This document shows positions 33,878 to 40,800 of a DNA stretch of 41,369 nt, piece after piece (positions within the stretch are counted from its first letter, which is position 1; each line of letters opens with the position of its first letter). Location of the stretch: assembly GCA_017883185.1 (NCBI GenBank), contig JADGOB010000020.1:1-41369 (forward strand), written 5' to 3'. A program made the position numbers and the translations under genes. The stretch is from Acidobacteriota bacterium. GTDB lineage: Bacteria > Acidobacteriota > Vicinamibacteria > Vicinamibacterales > Fen-181. The notes under the pieces were generated by a model that worked only from the letters and a program-made list of their open reading frames with translations, was not told the origin of the DNA and ran no database searches.

Positions 33878-35073
33878 CAGCGACTCCCTGCATGCGTGTC
33901 CGAGAGGCGCGCGACGGTCTCGGGGAAGGACTGGCGATCGAACACCGACTTGAGATCCGGCCCCACCGCGTGCGACCTGGTGAGGTGGTACGAGGAGCGG
34001 GACGCGGGTTCGCCGGTTGTCGGACCGACGTCCGCTCGATCCACCGCTGCCAGGCAGCCGGGCCAAGTCACCCCCGCGCCGAGTACGATCGGCGCCACAT
34101 ACGACACCCACCGGTCGACCACGTTCGCCCGAAGGAACGCGGCTGCCAGCGTCGGGCCCCCTTCGACCATCAGGCAGTGGCCCCCACGGCGCTGGAATTC
34201 GGCGACCAGGGAAGCTGGCGCCACGTGCCCGTCGAGTTCCTGGCACAGAACCACCGTCCCCTCCAGCCGTTCAATCCCATGTTGTTGCGTGGCCGACGCA
34301 CAACGGGCGCCTGCGAAGATCCAGTGGGGCTTCGCCCACGCCTGCTGCAGGCTCAGGTCGGTGTCCACGTAGGCGGGCAGCGGCTCCGCGCCGGGGCAGG
34401 AATCGCCTTCCGGAACCATGCGTCCATCGAGGCGCGGATGGTCAGCCTGCATCGTCCGTTCGCCGACGACCACCATGTCGCACCAGCGGCGGAGACGGTG
34501 GACGTCCTGCCTGGCCGCCGGCCCGGTCAGGAAGGTGGGTTCGCCGGGCGGAGCGCCCTGATGGTGCGGGGCGAAGAAGCCATCCAGGGAGGTGGCGGTC
34601 TTGAGCAGCACGAACGGGCGCTCGAACGCCCGGGTGACGACGAACGGCCAGATCAGTTCCAGCGCGTCCTCTCCCATGACGCCAGAGTGAACTTCGACGC
34701 CCGCCTCGCGAACGCGCGCAAGCCCGCCGCCGCACACGGCGGGGTTCGGGTCGGCGACGCCGACCACGAGCCTTGTGATGCCGCTGCTCGCGACCAGGGG
34801 AGCGCAGGGCGGTGTGCGACCGTGATGGTTACACGGTTCCAGCGTGCAGTAGAGTGTGGCGCCCAGGGCGCGCGGCCCGGCCTCCCGGAGGGCGATCACT
34901 TCGGCATGGTCCGCCCCGGCGCCGTGGTGCGCGCCGCGGCCGACCACCTGATGGTCGCGGACGACGAGCGCCCCGACGGGAGGGTTCGGCCACGGCCGGC
35001 GCGGGATGCGGGCGGCGAGGCGGAGCGCCTCCGCCATGAACGATGTGTCTTCCGGTTTCGCTGGGCAATCCAC
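33877..35073 (-). CDS. ribD: bifunctional pyrimidine deaminase / reductase RibD
   Basis: 398 residues from the start chosen. Deaminase domain: FMAEALRLAARIPRRPWPNPPVGALVV, zinc ligands H-A-E in HAEVIALREAG and the cysteines of CTLEPCNHHGRTPPC. Reductase domain from about 150: VLLKTATSLDGFFA and MVEGGPTLAAAFL near the C-terminus. The reductase loop normally reads DGK; here it is DGF, a departure at a substrate-contact position. GTG 35073 is preferred: it follows GAGG at short spacing and gives the usual number of residues before FMAEAL. ATG 35037 and TTG 35157 are alternatives. It is first in the operon, behind the FMN riboswitch. Confidence 0.93.
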   Translation of the reverse strand: MDCPAKPEDTSFMAEALRLAARIPRRPWPNPPVGALVVRDHQVVGRGAHHGAGADHAEVIALREAGPRALGATLYCTLEPCNHHGRTPPCAPLVASSGITRLVVGVADPNPAVCGGGLARVREAGVEVHSGVMGEDALELIWPFVVTRAFERPFVLLKTATSLDGFFAPHHQGAPPGEPTFLTGPAARQDVHRLRRWCDMVVVGERTMQADHPRLDGRMVPEGDSCPGAEPLPAYVDTDLSLQQAWAKPHWIFAGARCASATQQHGIERLEGTVVLCQELDGHVAPASLVAEFQRRGGHCLMVEGGPTLAAAFLRANVVDRWVSYVAPIVLGAGVTWPGCLAAVDRADVGPTTGEPASRSSYHLTRSHAVGPDLKSVFDRQSFPETVARLSDTHAGSR

Positions 35074-35154
35074 CGCGTCCTCGAACGGGGCGGCGGGGAG
35101 AAGGCAGGCGTACGACAGGCTCGTGTCACGGCAGGCGAGCGCAGCCGAAGCCCC

Positions 35155-35266
35155 CAACTTCTCCCATCCAGACTCTCACTGTCGGCCCCGGAGTCTCACC
35201 GGGTCCTGCCCTTGCGGGCTCGCGGGCTGTACCGCCGGTGGGGACTTGCACCCCGCCCCGAAGTTG
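35155..35266 (-). promoter_or_regulatory. FMN riboswitch (RFN element)
   Basis: Minus-strand landmarks of the RFN aptamer occur in order: GGGGCGGGGTGCAAGTCCCC, ACCGGCGGTA, AGCCCGCGAGC, GGCAGGACCCGGTG, GACTCCGGGGCCGACAGT and GTCTGGATGGGAGAAG. The closing helix P1 is CAACTTC (35266-35260) with GAAGTTG (35161-35155). It binds FMN and turns down the rib genes when flavin is plentiful. No terminator with a T run follows. The leader sequence CCCCGCCGCCCCG (35098-35086), just before the proposed ribD ribosome binding site, can pair with the aptamer strand CGGGGCGGGG, so control of translation is likely. Confidence 0.95.
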
Positions 35267-35326
35267 TGGCTGTTCAACGATAGCCACGTCGGTCGCGGGG
35301 TGTCAAGTGACACGCGCAGGATTTTG

Positions 35327-36379
35327 CTAGAGTCTGATCTTCTTCAGGGCTTCCATCTCGAGCTTGACCACGCTGTCGGGAAGCGGCGCGTAGCCGAGGC
35401 CGGCGGCGAGTTTCTGCCCGTCGGTCAGCGCCCAGTTCATGAACTCCACCATGGTCTTCGCCGCGGCCTTGTCCTTCGGGTTCTCGTAGAACAGGAGCCA
35501 GGTGAACGACGAGATCGGGTAGACCGCGTCGCCGGGCGCGTTGGTGATGGAGACGCGGAAGTCGGCGGGCATTGCCGCGCTTGCTGCCGCGGCGGCCGCT
35601 GTCACGGCATCCACCGACGCACCGACGAACTTCCCGGCGCTGTTCTGCACAAAGCCGTAGGCAATCTTGTTCTGCAGCGCGTAGATGAGCTCGACGTACC
35701 CGAACGCGCCCGGCGTCTGCTTGACGAGACCGGCCACGCCCTCGTTGCCCTTGCCGCCCAGGCCGACCGGCCAGTTCACCGCCGTCGAGACGCCCACGCG
35801 TTTCTTCCACTCCGGCGACACCTTGCCCAGGTAGTCCGCGAAGATGTAGGTCGTGCCCGATCCGTCGGACCGGTGCACCACGGTAATGTCCAGCCCGGGA
35901 AGATTCACGCCGGCGTTGAGCCTGGTGATCGCCGGGTCGTTCCACTTCGTAATCTTGCCCAGGAAGATATCGGCCAGGACGGTGCCGCTGAACTTGAGTT
36001 CGGTCTTGACGCCATCGACGTTGTACACGGGCACGACCGCGCCCAGGACGGTGGGGAAGTGCAGCACGCTGCCGGGCGTCGCGAGGAGCTGTTCCTTCGT
36101 CATCGGGCCGTCAGTGGCGCCGAAGAACACCGTCTGCGCGGTGAGTTGCCGAATGCCGCCGCCCGACCCGATCGACTGGTAGTTGATCTGGACCTTGGGG
36201 TTGAGCTTGTTGTACTCGCTGAACCACTTGGCGTAGATCGGGTACGGGAAGCTGGCGCCGGCGCCGTTGATCTGCTGCGCCTGTGCCGCGACGACGGCTC
36301 CGAGCACGCCAACGGCCAGGAGGACCACCAGGATTGTGAGCGAGCGGACACCGTGGATTGCACGAAGAACCGACTTCAT
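35327..36379 (-). CDS. pstS: phosphate ABC transporter substrate-binding protein PstS
   Basis: 350 residues. A signal peptide (about 1-34, ending VVAAQA) precedes the binding protein, which opens INGAGASFPYPIYAKWFSEYN and has QSIGSGGGIRQL, FGATDGPMTKEQL, HRSDGSGTTYIFADYL and GAFGYVELIYA, all contacts or family blocks for phosphate. No lipobox cysteine is visible, so it is periplasmic and soluble. ATG 36379 is preceded by AGGAGA. It follows the porin gene by 47 bases on the same strand; pstC-pstA and pstB are 7 to 13 kb away. Confidence 0.96.
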   Translation of the reverse strand: MKSVLRAIHGVRSLTILVVLLAVGVLGAVVAAQAQQINGAGASFPYPIYAKWFSEYNKLNPKVQINYQSIGSGGGIRQLTAQTVFFGATDGPMTKEQLLATPGSVLHFPTVLGAVVPVYNVDGVKTELKFSGTVLADIFLGKITKWNDPAITRLNAGVNLPGLDITVVHRSDGSGTTYIFADYLGKVSPEWKKRVGVSTAVNWPVGLGGKGNEGVAGLVKQTPGAFGYVELIYALQNKIAYGFVQNSAGKFVGASVDAVTAAAAAASAAMPADFRVSITNAPGDAVYPISSFTWLLFYENPKDKAAAKTMVEFMNWALTDGQKLAAGLGYAPLPDSVVKLEMEALKKIRL

Positions 36380-36426
36380 CGAACTCTCCTTCTGTGGGCC
36401 GGGCACAGGGCCGGCCCGGATGAAAC

Positions 36427-37599
36427 CTAGAAGCTGACGAGGGAGTGCAGGAAAATCTTCTGCTGCGTCGGCTTGGCGGTCGCGTAGTCGGTGAACGTCA
36501 CGTTCTCGACGTCGAACAGCAGTGCAAACGCCACGCTTCCAATCTTCGGGAACCAGTAGGCGATGCCACCGATGGTCCGCTTGTCGATGCCCTTGCCCGC
36601 GACAGTGCTGGCACCGATCGTCGTGATCTCGTTGTTCGGCTCCATGTAGTCGTAGCGCAACAACGCCTCCACCGACGACCCGTTGGCGAACACCTTCTTC
36701 GGCGTGCCCCAGATCGACCAGCCCTTCCCGTGCAGGTTCTGGGAGCCGGGTTTCGCCGATGACTGATCGTGGGTGTTCAGGTAGTCGAAGCCGATGTTGA
36801 GGTACGGGTGTTCGAACGTCGTGTTGAACACGGCGCGCGTCCGTTCGGCGTTCGACTGCACGCTGTCCGCGGTGTAGAACCCCTGCAGTCGCCAGCTCTT
36901 GAGGACCGGGTGCCGCGGAAGCGGCTTGAAGCCGACGCGGACCATCAAGGCCTTCTGGCTGTTGGCCTCCGCCTTCGAATACCCTTCACCGTTGTACACG
37001 CCGACGTGAATGTCGCCGTAGTTGTTCGGGAAGGTCGTTCGGAACGACACGCCTGCGTCGGCCGACGACATGTAACCGGCGCGCTCCGGGAAGACCGTGC
37101 CCTGGAACCGATACCGGTAGATGCCATCGACGCTGTCGATGAAGGGAGTCTGCTGGATGCCGAGCCGGATCCACGAACCTTTCGGGAGCCAGTCGTCCAG
37201 GTTGATCTGGGCGTACGCGTACTTCAGCCGGAAGGTCATGCTGCCGTTCAGCGAACTCCCGGTACCGCTCTCGCGCGTCACGTCCGGGGTGATACGGAAC
37301 GCGACGAGGTGCGAGATGTTGCCGGTCACGTTGATGTAGCTGCGCGCGACGTTGAACGAGTTCGAGTGAATCTCGTTGCCGTCCGCATCCTTCACGGTCG
37401 GTTTCTGCTGGAACGTGTAGTCCGCGAAGACGACGGCACCGATCTTGATCGACGGCGTGTCGTCGGGCGGCGTGTAGCCGGCCGCGGGTGTCACTTGTGC
37501 CTGTGCAGCCTGGCCGGCCACGAGGAGGAAGGCCACGGCCGCCATCGCGACGGCAACCAGGCGCACACGGTGTGCGAACAGCGCGTTGTGGGTATTCAC
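36427..37599 (-). CDS. phosphate-selective-type outer membrane porin
   Basis: 390 residues. A signal peptide (about 1-35, ending AAQAQ) and a body of alternating beta strands with a C-terminal Phe (HSLVSF), as in outer-membrane barrels. The order of blocks (IGAVVFADYTF, FNVARSYINVTGNISHLVAFRITPDV, FRLKYAYAQINLDDWLPKGSWIRLGIQQTPFID) is that of the OprP/OprO-type porin family. Expected role: let phosphate cross the outer membrane to PstS, whose gene follows after 47 bases. A candidate PHO box lies 86 bases upstream. ATG 37599 has GGAGA nearby. Selectivity cannot be read from the sequence. Confidence 0.8.
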   Translation of the reverse strand: MNTHNALFAHRVRLVAVAMAAVAFLLVAGQAAQAQVTPAAGYTPPDDTPSIKIGAVVFADYTFQQKPTVKDADGNEIHSNSFNVARSYINVTGNISHLVAFRITPDVTRESGTGSSLNGSMTFRLKYAYAQINLDDWLPKGSWIRLGIQQTPFIDSVDGIYRYRFQGTVFPERAGYMSSADAGVSFRTTFPNNYGDIHVGVYNGEGYSKAEANSQKALMVRVGFKPLPRHPVLKSWRLQGFYTADSVQSNAERTRAVFNTTFEHPYLNIGFDYLNTHDQSSAKPGSQNLHGKGWSIWGTPKKVFANGSSVEALLRYDYMEPNNEITTIGASTVAGKGIDKRTIGGIAYWFPKIGSVAFALLFDVENVTFTDYATAKPTQQKIFLHSLVSF

Positions 37600-37656
37600 C
37601 TGAGTCTCCTTTGGTCTGCGCGAACCTCGTGCGGATCAACCGAGCCTCAGAATACG

Positions 37657-37702
37657 AACCTGTTGTGTCAGCCAGTGGTCGGCTGCGTTACAACAGGGTT
37701 AA
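37657..37702 (-). promoter_or_regulatory. candidate PHO box within a hairpin upstream of porin-pstS
   Basis: On the minus strand TTAACCCTGTTGTAACG (37702-37686) has TTAACC and GTAACG at an 11-base period, like the sites before pstC and pstB. It overlaps an inverted repeat: AACCTGTTGT (37657-37666) against ACAACAGG (37690-37697), with an inner CAGCC/GGCTG helix. The hairpin lies behind the second kinase gene and could also end its transcript, although no T run follows. Confidence 0.5.
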
Positions 37703-37731
37703 TTTCGCCCGACCGCCACCGCCGAGGTGGT

Positions 37732-38478
37732 TCAGCCGGAGGCAGGCGGTTCGTTGGCGCCGAGGAAGGCGCCGATCTGGTTCCGCAGGTTCTTCTGAAT
37801 CCGGTCGACCGACTGCCGCGCGTCCAGCGTCCGGAAGCCGAACTCTTCGCCGAGGGAGTTGTACTCGCGCAGCAGCTTGGCCTGGTAGGTGCGGAAGCTC
37901 TCGTAGATATCGTCGCCCAGCTTCAGGTCCATGCCGGATTCCCAGAAGTCCATCCCCCCCGACTGGAGCACGCGTTTGATCAGGGCGTCCACGTCGAGCT
38001 TGAGGTAGAAGACGAGGTGCGGCGCGATGGCGAAGCCGTACAGGTTCCGGAGCCAGGCGCGATCCACGCCCCGAACCCTCGCCCGCGCGAGCGCGGTGAA
38101 GATGTAACGGTCGGCCAGCACGATGAAGCCGGCCTTCAAGGCAGGAATGATCTCCTCCTCGAGGCGGTCGGCGAAATCGGTGGCGTAGAGCAGCACGAAG
38201 GTGAGCTTGTTCAGCGTGTTGCTGGCCTTGGCCATGTCGATCGTCGGCTGCATCAGCACGGAGCGGGTCCAGCCCGTTTCGATCACGCCGTAACCCTGGA
38301 CTTCCAGCCACTCGCGCAGCAGGTGGATCTGCGTGGATCGACCCACGCCATCGGTCCCCTCGATCGCGATGATCTTCCCCGGGTAGTGCTCCAAGCCGAC
38401 GTAGGGCAGGCCTGCGCCATAGAAGTGGCCCGGCTGCACTCGATCCGTCACCTGCGCCTCGCGAGGTTCGCTAACCAT
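37732..38478 (-). CDS. thymidylate kinase-like protein with altered P-loop
   Basis: 248 residues. Same fold and block order as the next-door kinase: IIAIEGTDGVGRST (36-49), LLYATDFADRLEEEIIPAL, VLADRYIFTALARARVRGVDR and LRNLYGFAIAPHLVFYLKLD. The P-loop reads GTDGVGRST, so the invariant lysine is replaced by arginine (R47); activity may be lost or changed. About 34 N-terminal residues precede the fold. It overlaps the preceding kinase gene by 8 bases and so is translationally coupled. It may be a regulatory partner of that kinase or act on a different substrate; I cannot decide. Confidence 0.8.
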   Translation of the reverse strand: MVSEPREAQVTDRVQPGHFYGAGLPYVGLEHYPGKIIAIEGTDGVGRSTQIHLLREWLEVQGYGVIETGWTRSVLMQPTIDMAKASNTLNKLTFVLLYATDFADRLEEEIIPALKAGFIVLADRYIFTALARARVRGVDRAWLRNLYGFAIAPHLVFYLKLDVDALIKRVLQSGGMDFWESGMDLKLGDDIYESFRTYQAKLLREYNSLGEEFGFRTLDARQSVDRIQKNLRNQIGAFLGANEPPASG

Positions 38479-39145
38479 TGGTCCGCTCCAGTTCGCGTGC
38501 GACCAGCTTCCTCACCCGGCGCTGCTGGTCCGGGATGCCGTCAGTCGCGTCGATGACCTCCAGTCCGAACTCCTCGACGAGCCGGTCGTACTCGTCGAGC
38601 ACCTTGCCCTGGAACAGCCGGAAGCTCTCGTTGACGTCGCCGCTCCAGCCCATGTCCATGCCGGCCTCGTAGAACTTCAGCTTCACGCGGCGCGCGAGCA
38701 GCCGCTCGAGCGACGTTTCGATCGGCACGCGGAAGTAGAGGGCGAGGTCGGGCCTGGCCGCGAAGCCGTAGAGGTCGCGCACCCACTGGCGATCGACGCC
38801 GCGGGCCACGTCGCGCGCGAACGCGGTGTACGTGTAGCGGTCGGCCAGCACGATCATGCCGGCCTTGAGGGGCGGGATGATCTTGTAGAGCAGCCGGTCG
38901 GCAAAGTCGGTCGCGTGCAGCAGGCTGAACGTGGTTGGAGTCAGCAGGTTCTTCTTCTTGCCGGCCTTGGTCGCCGCCTTCACGAGCGTCGAGGAGTTCC
39001 ACTCAGTGACGATGACGGGGCGGCCGGCCGAGGCCAGCCACTTCGCGAGAAGACCGAGCTGCGTGGTCTTGCCCGAGCCGTCGATGCCCTCGACGACGAT
39101 CAGCCGCCCGGGATACTGGTGTGGAGTCGTCAGTGTGTTCAGCAT
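38471..39145 (-). CDS. tmk: thymidylate kinase-like protein
   Basis: 224 residues. Belongs to the dTMP kinase fold: intact P-loop VVEGIDGSGKTTQ (17-29, K26), the DRY motif in IVLADRYTYTAFARDVARGVDRQWV, and the phosphate-donor-side helix RPDLALYFRVPIETSLERLLAR. The kinase phosphorylates dTMP with ATP in true members. Two points argue for caution: the usual glutamine after DRY is replaced (TAFARD), and a paralogue follows directly. ATG 39145 lies inside the 3' end of the upstream ppx/gppA frame (143-base overlap, different frame); no later start keeps the P-loop. Substrate therefore unproven. Confidence 0.82.
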   Translation of the reverse strand: MLNTLTTPHQYPGRLIVVEGIDGSGKTTQLGLLAKWLASAGRPVIVTEWNSSTLVKAATKAGKKKNLLTPTTFSLLHATDFADRLLYKIIPPLKAGMIVLADRYTYTAFARDVARGVDRQWVRDLYGFAARPDLALYFRVPIETSLERLLARRVKLKFYEAGMDMGWSGDVNESFRLFQGKVLDEYDRLVEEFGLEVIDATDGIPDQQRRVRKLVARELERTNG

Positions 39146-40685
39146 GATTCGCGTCAGCCGCTTCGATCACCACCGTCTTGCCCAGGAGTCTCTCCAGCGG
39201 CTCCGCCTGCCGCGCGGAGGCCCACCGCTCGAGTTCGACCGGACCATGGGCGCGGAGTACCAGGCGATACCGGTCGCCGGCCGCCTGCAGTTCCACCTGG
39301 TCTACCACCTGCCCGTGACTGCGATCAAGGCTCTCCGCCATGCGCAGCAAGGCCGCTCCGACGCGGACGGCGCGCCGCGCCTGGGGCGGCAGCGACGAGA
39401 GCTGCCGATTCGACTTCTTCGGCCGACCCCGTCGGTGAGACCGCGCCATCAGCGCGATGGCTTCCACTTCCTCTGGCTCGAACCCCCGCAACCCGCCGTT
39501 GTGGATCAGGTAGTACGAGTGCCGGTGATGGCCGATGTACGAAATGTGGCCGCCGATGTCGTGCAGCAGCCCGGCAAATTCCAGCCACTCGCGGGCGCGG
39601 TCGCCCAACTCGTGAAGGCCGCGCGTCTGATCGAACAGCGAGAGCGCCAGGCGCGCGACCTGCTCGGAGTGCTCCTGGTACCAGCGGCACCGCTCGCCCA
39701 GCTCCACGACGCTGCGGCGGCGGATGTCGGGATAGCGCTCGATGCTGGCGATCTGCTTGCGATTGCGGTCGATGAAGTCCAGCACCAGCCCCTCGCGGAG
39801 CGCGAGATCCGACAGCGTGATTTCCCTTGCGCCGAGCAGACGGACGACCGTGTCGAGCAGGACGGCGCCAGCGACCACGAGATCGGCGCGCCGCGAGTCG
39901 AGGCCGGGCAGCTTGAGCCGGCGTGCCATATCGAGCGCGACCACCTGCTTGCGTGCCCGGTGCAGCGTCTTGGCCGGGATCCGGGTGTGATGGATGGTAT
40001 CGCTGTCGAAGAGCCGATGGCCCGCCATCGCCACCTCGCCCAGGCTCAGGCTCGTGCCCGACGTGACGATAACCCGGCTGAAGCCTGCCGCGGTGAGTTG
40101 CCGGGCGAAGTCGCCGAACTCTGAGCGGATGTGCTTCACGAGCCGACGTTCGTCGCCCTTCGAGAGCGGATCGCTGGAGACGTACTTGTCGGTCAGCCGG
40201 ATGGCCCCGAGCGTGAAGCTCCGAGCCAGGTGCGTCTCGGTGGCCGTGCCCAGCGTCACTTCCATCGATCCCCCGCCGATATCCACGACCACCGTCGTGC
40301 CGCTGGTGGCATCGACGCCGTAGACCGCGGCCTTGTGGATCAGGCGGGCTTCCTCGACCCCCGAGATGACCCTCGCACGGATCCCGGTGCGCGCTTCCAC
40401 CGCGGCGAGGAACTCGCCACCGTTTCGGGCTTCTCGGACGGCGCTGGTGGCCGTGGCGAGGATCTCGTCCACCTGCCGCGAGTCGGCCAGTTGCTTGAAG
40501 CGGACGAGCGCTTCGAGCGCCGCCTCGACGGCAGTCGGCGCGAGGGCGCGGCCGCCGAGACCGCCCGCCCCGAGCCGGACCATCTCCTTCTCCCGATCGA
40601 CAATCTCGAACGAGAGGTCCGCCTTCACCTGGACTACGATCATGTGGATCGAGTTGGTGCCGATGTCGATGGCAGCGAGGCGCAT
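39003..40685 (-). CDS. Ppx/GppA phosphatase with HD domain
   Basis: 560 residues. Exopolyphosphatase or guanosine pentaphosphate phosphatase: AAIDIGTNSIHMIVVQ (4-19), ATATSAVREARNGGEF, SGVEEARLIHKAAV, VVVDIGGGSMEVTLG and VIVTSGTSLSLGEVA form the ASKHA nucleotide/phosphate site. A C-terminal HD-type domain follows (LEFAGLLHDIGGHISYIGHHRHSYYLI). Family similarity ends near residue 515 (ERLLGKTVVIEA); the last 45 residues are read from the same bases as the start of the kinase gene and look like a frame shadow. Either the gene truly overlaps by 143 bases, or a frameshift removed its natural stop. ATG 40685. Divergent from the CHAD gene. Confidence 0.92.
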   Translation of the reverse strand: MRLAAIDIGTNSIHMIVVQVKADLSFEIVDREKEMVRLGAGGLGGRALAPTAVEAALEALVRFKQLADSRQVDEILATATSAVREARNGGEFLAAVEARTGIRARVISGVEEARLIHKAAVYGVDATSGTTVVVDIGGGSMEVTLGTATETHLARSFTLGAIRLTDKYVSSDPLSKGDERRLVKHIRSEFGDFARQLTAAGFSRVIVTSGTSLSLGEVAMAGHRLFDSDTIHHTRIPAKTLHRARKQVVALDMARRLKLPGLDSRRADLVVAGAVLLDTVVRLLGAREITLSDLALREGLVLDFIDRNRKQIASIERYPDIRRRSVVELGERCRWYQEHSEQVARLALSLFDQTRGLHELGDRAREWLEFAGLLHDIGGHISYIGHHRHSYYLIHNGGLRGFEPEEVEAIALMARSHRRGRPKKSNRQLSSLPPQARRAVRVGAALLRMAESLDRSHGQVVDQVELQAAGDRYRLVLRAHGPVELERWASARQAEPLERLLGKTVVIEAADANHAEHTDDSTPVSRAADRRRGHRRLGQDHAARSSREVAGLGRPPRHRH

Positions 40686-40800
40686 GAAAAGCGAAACCTC
40701 CTGGCCCTCAGGGTGACGATCCGAACGCTGTCATGTTACCGTAAACTGTCTCAACGTTGCCCGACTGCATGACGCGCCGGGCCGATTCATTCTGACGACC

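Noticed and set aside
36769-38556. 595-residue plus-strand open frame opposite the porin and kinase genes
   Set aside because: Composition is that of an antisense shadow; the porin with signal peptide and the kinase on the minus strand are far better supported.
40728-40752. PHO box between ppx/gppA and the CHAD gene
   Set aside because: CTGTCAT and CTGTCTC are present but 18 bases apart, not the 11-base period seen at the other three sites.
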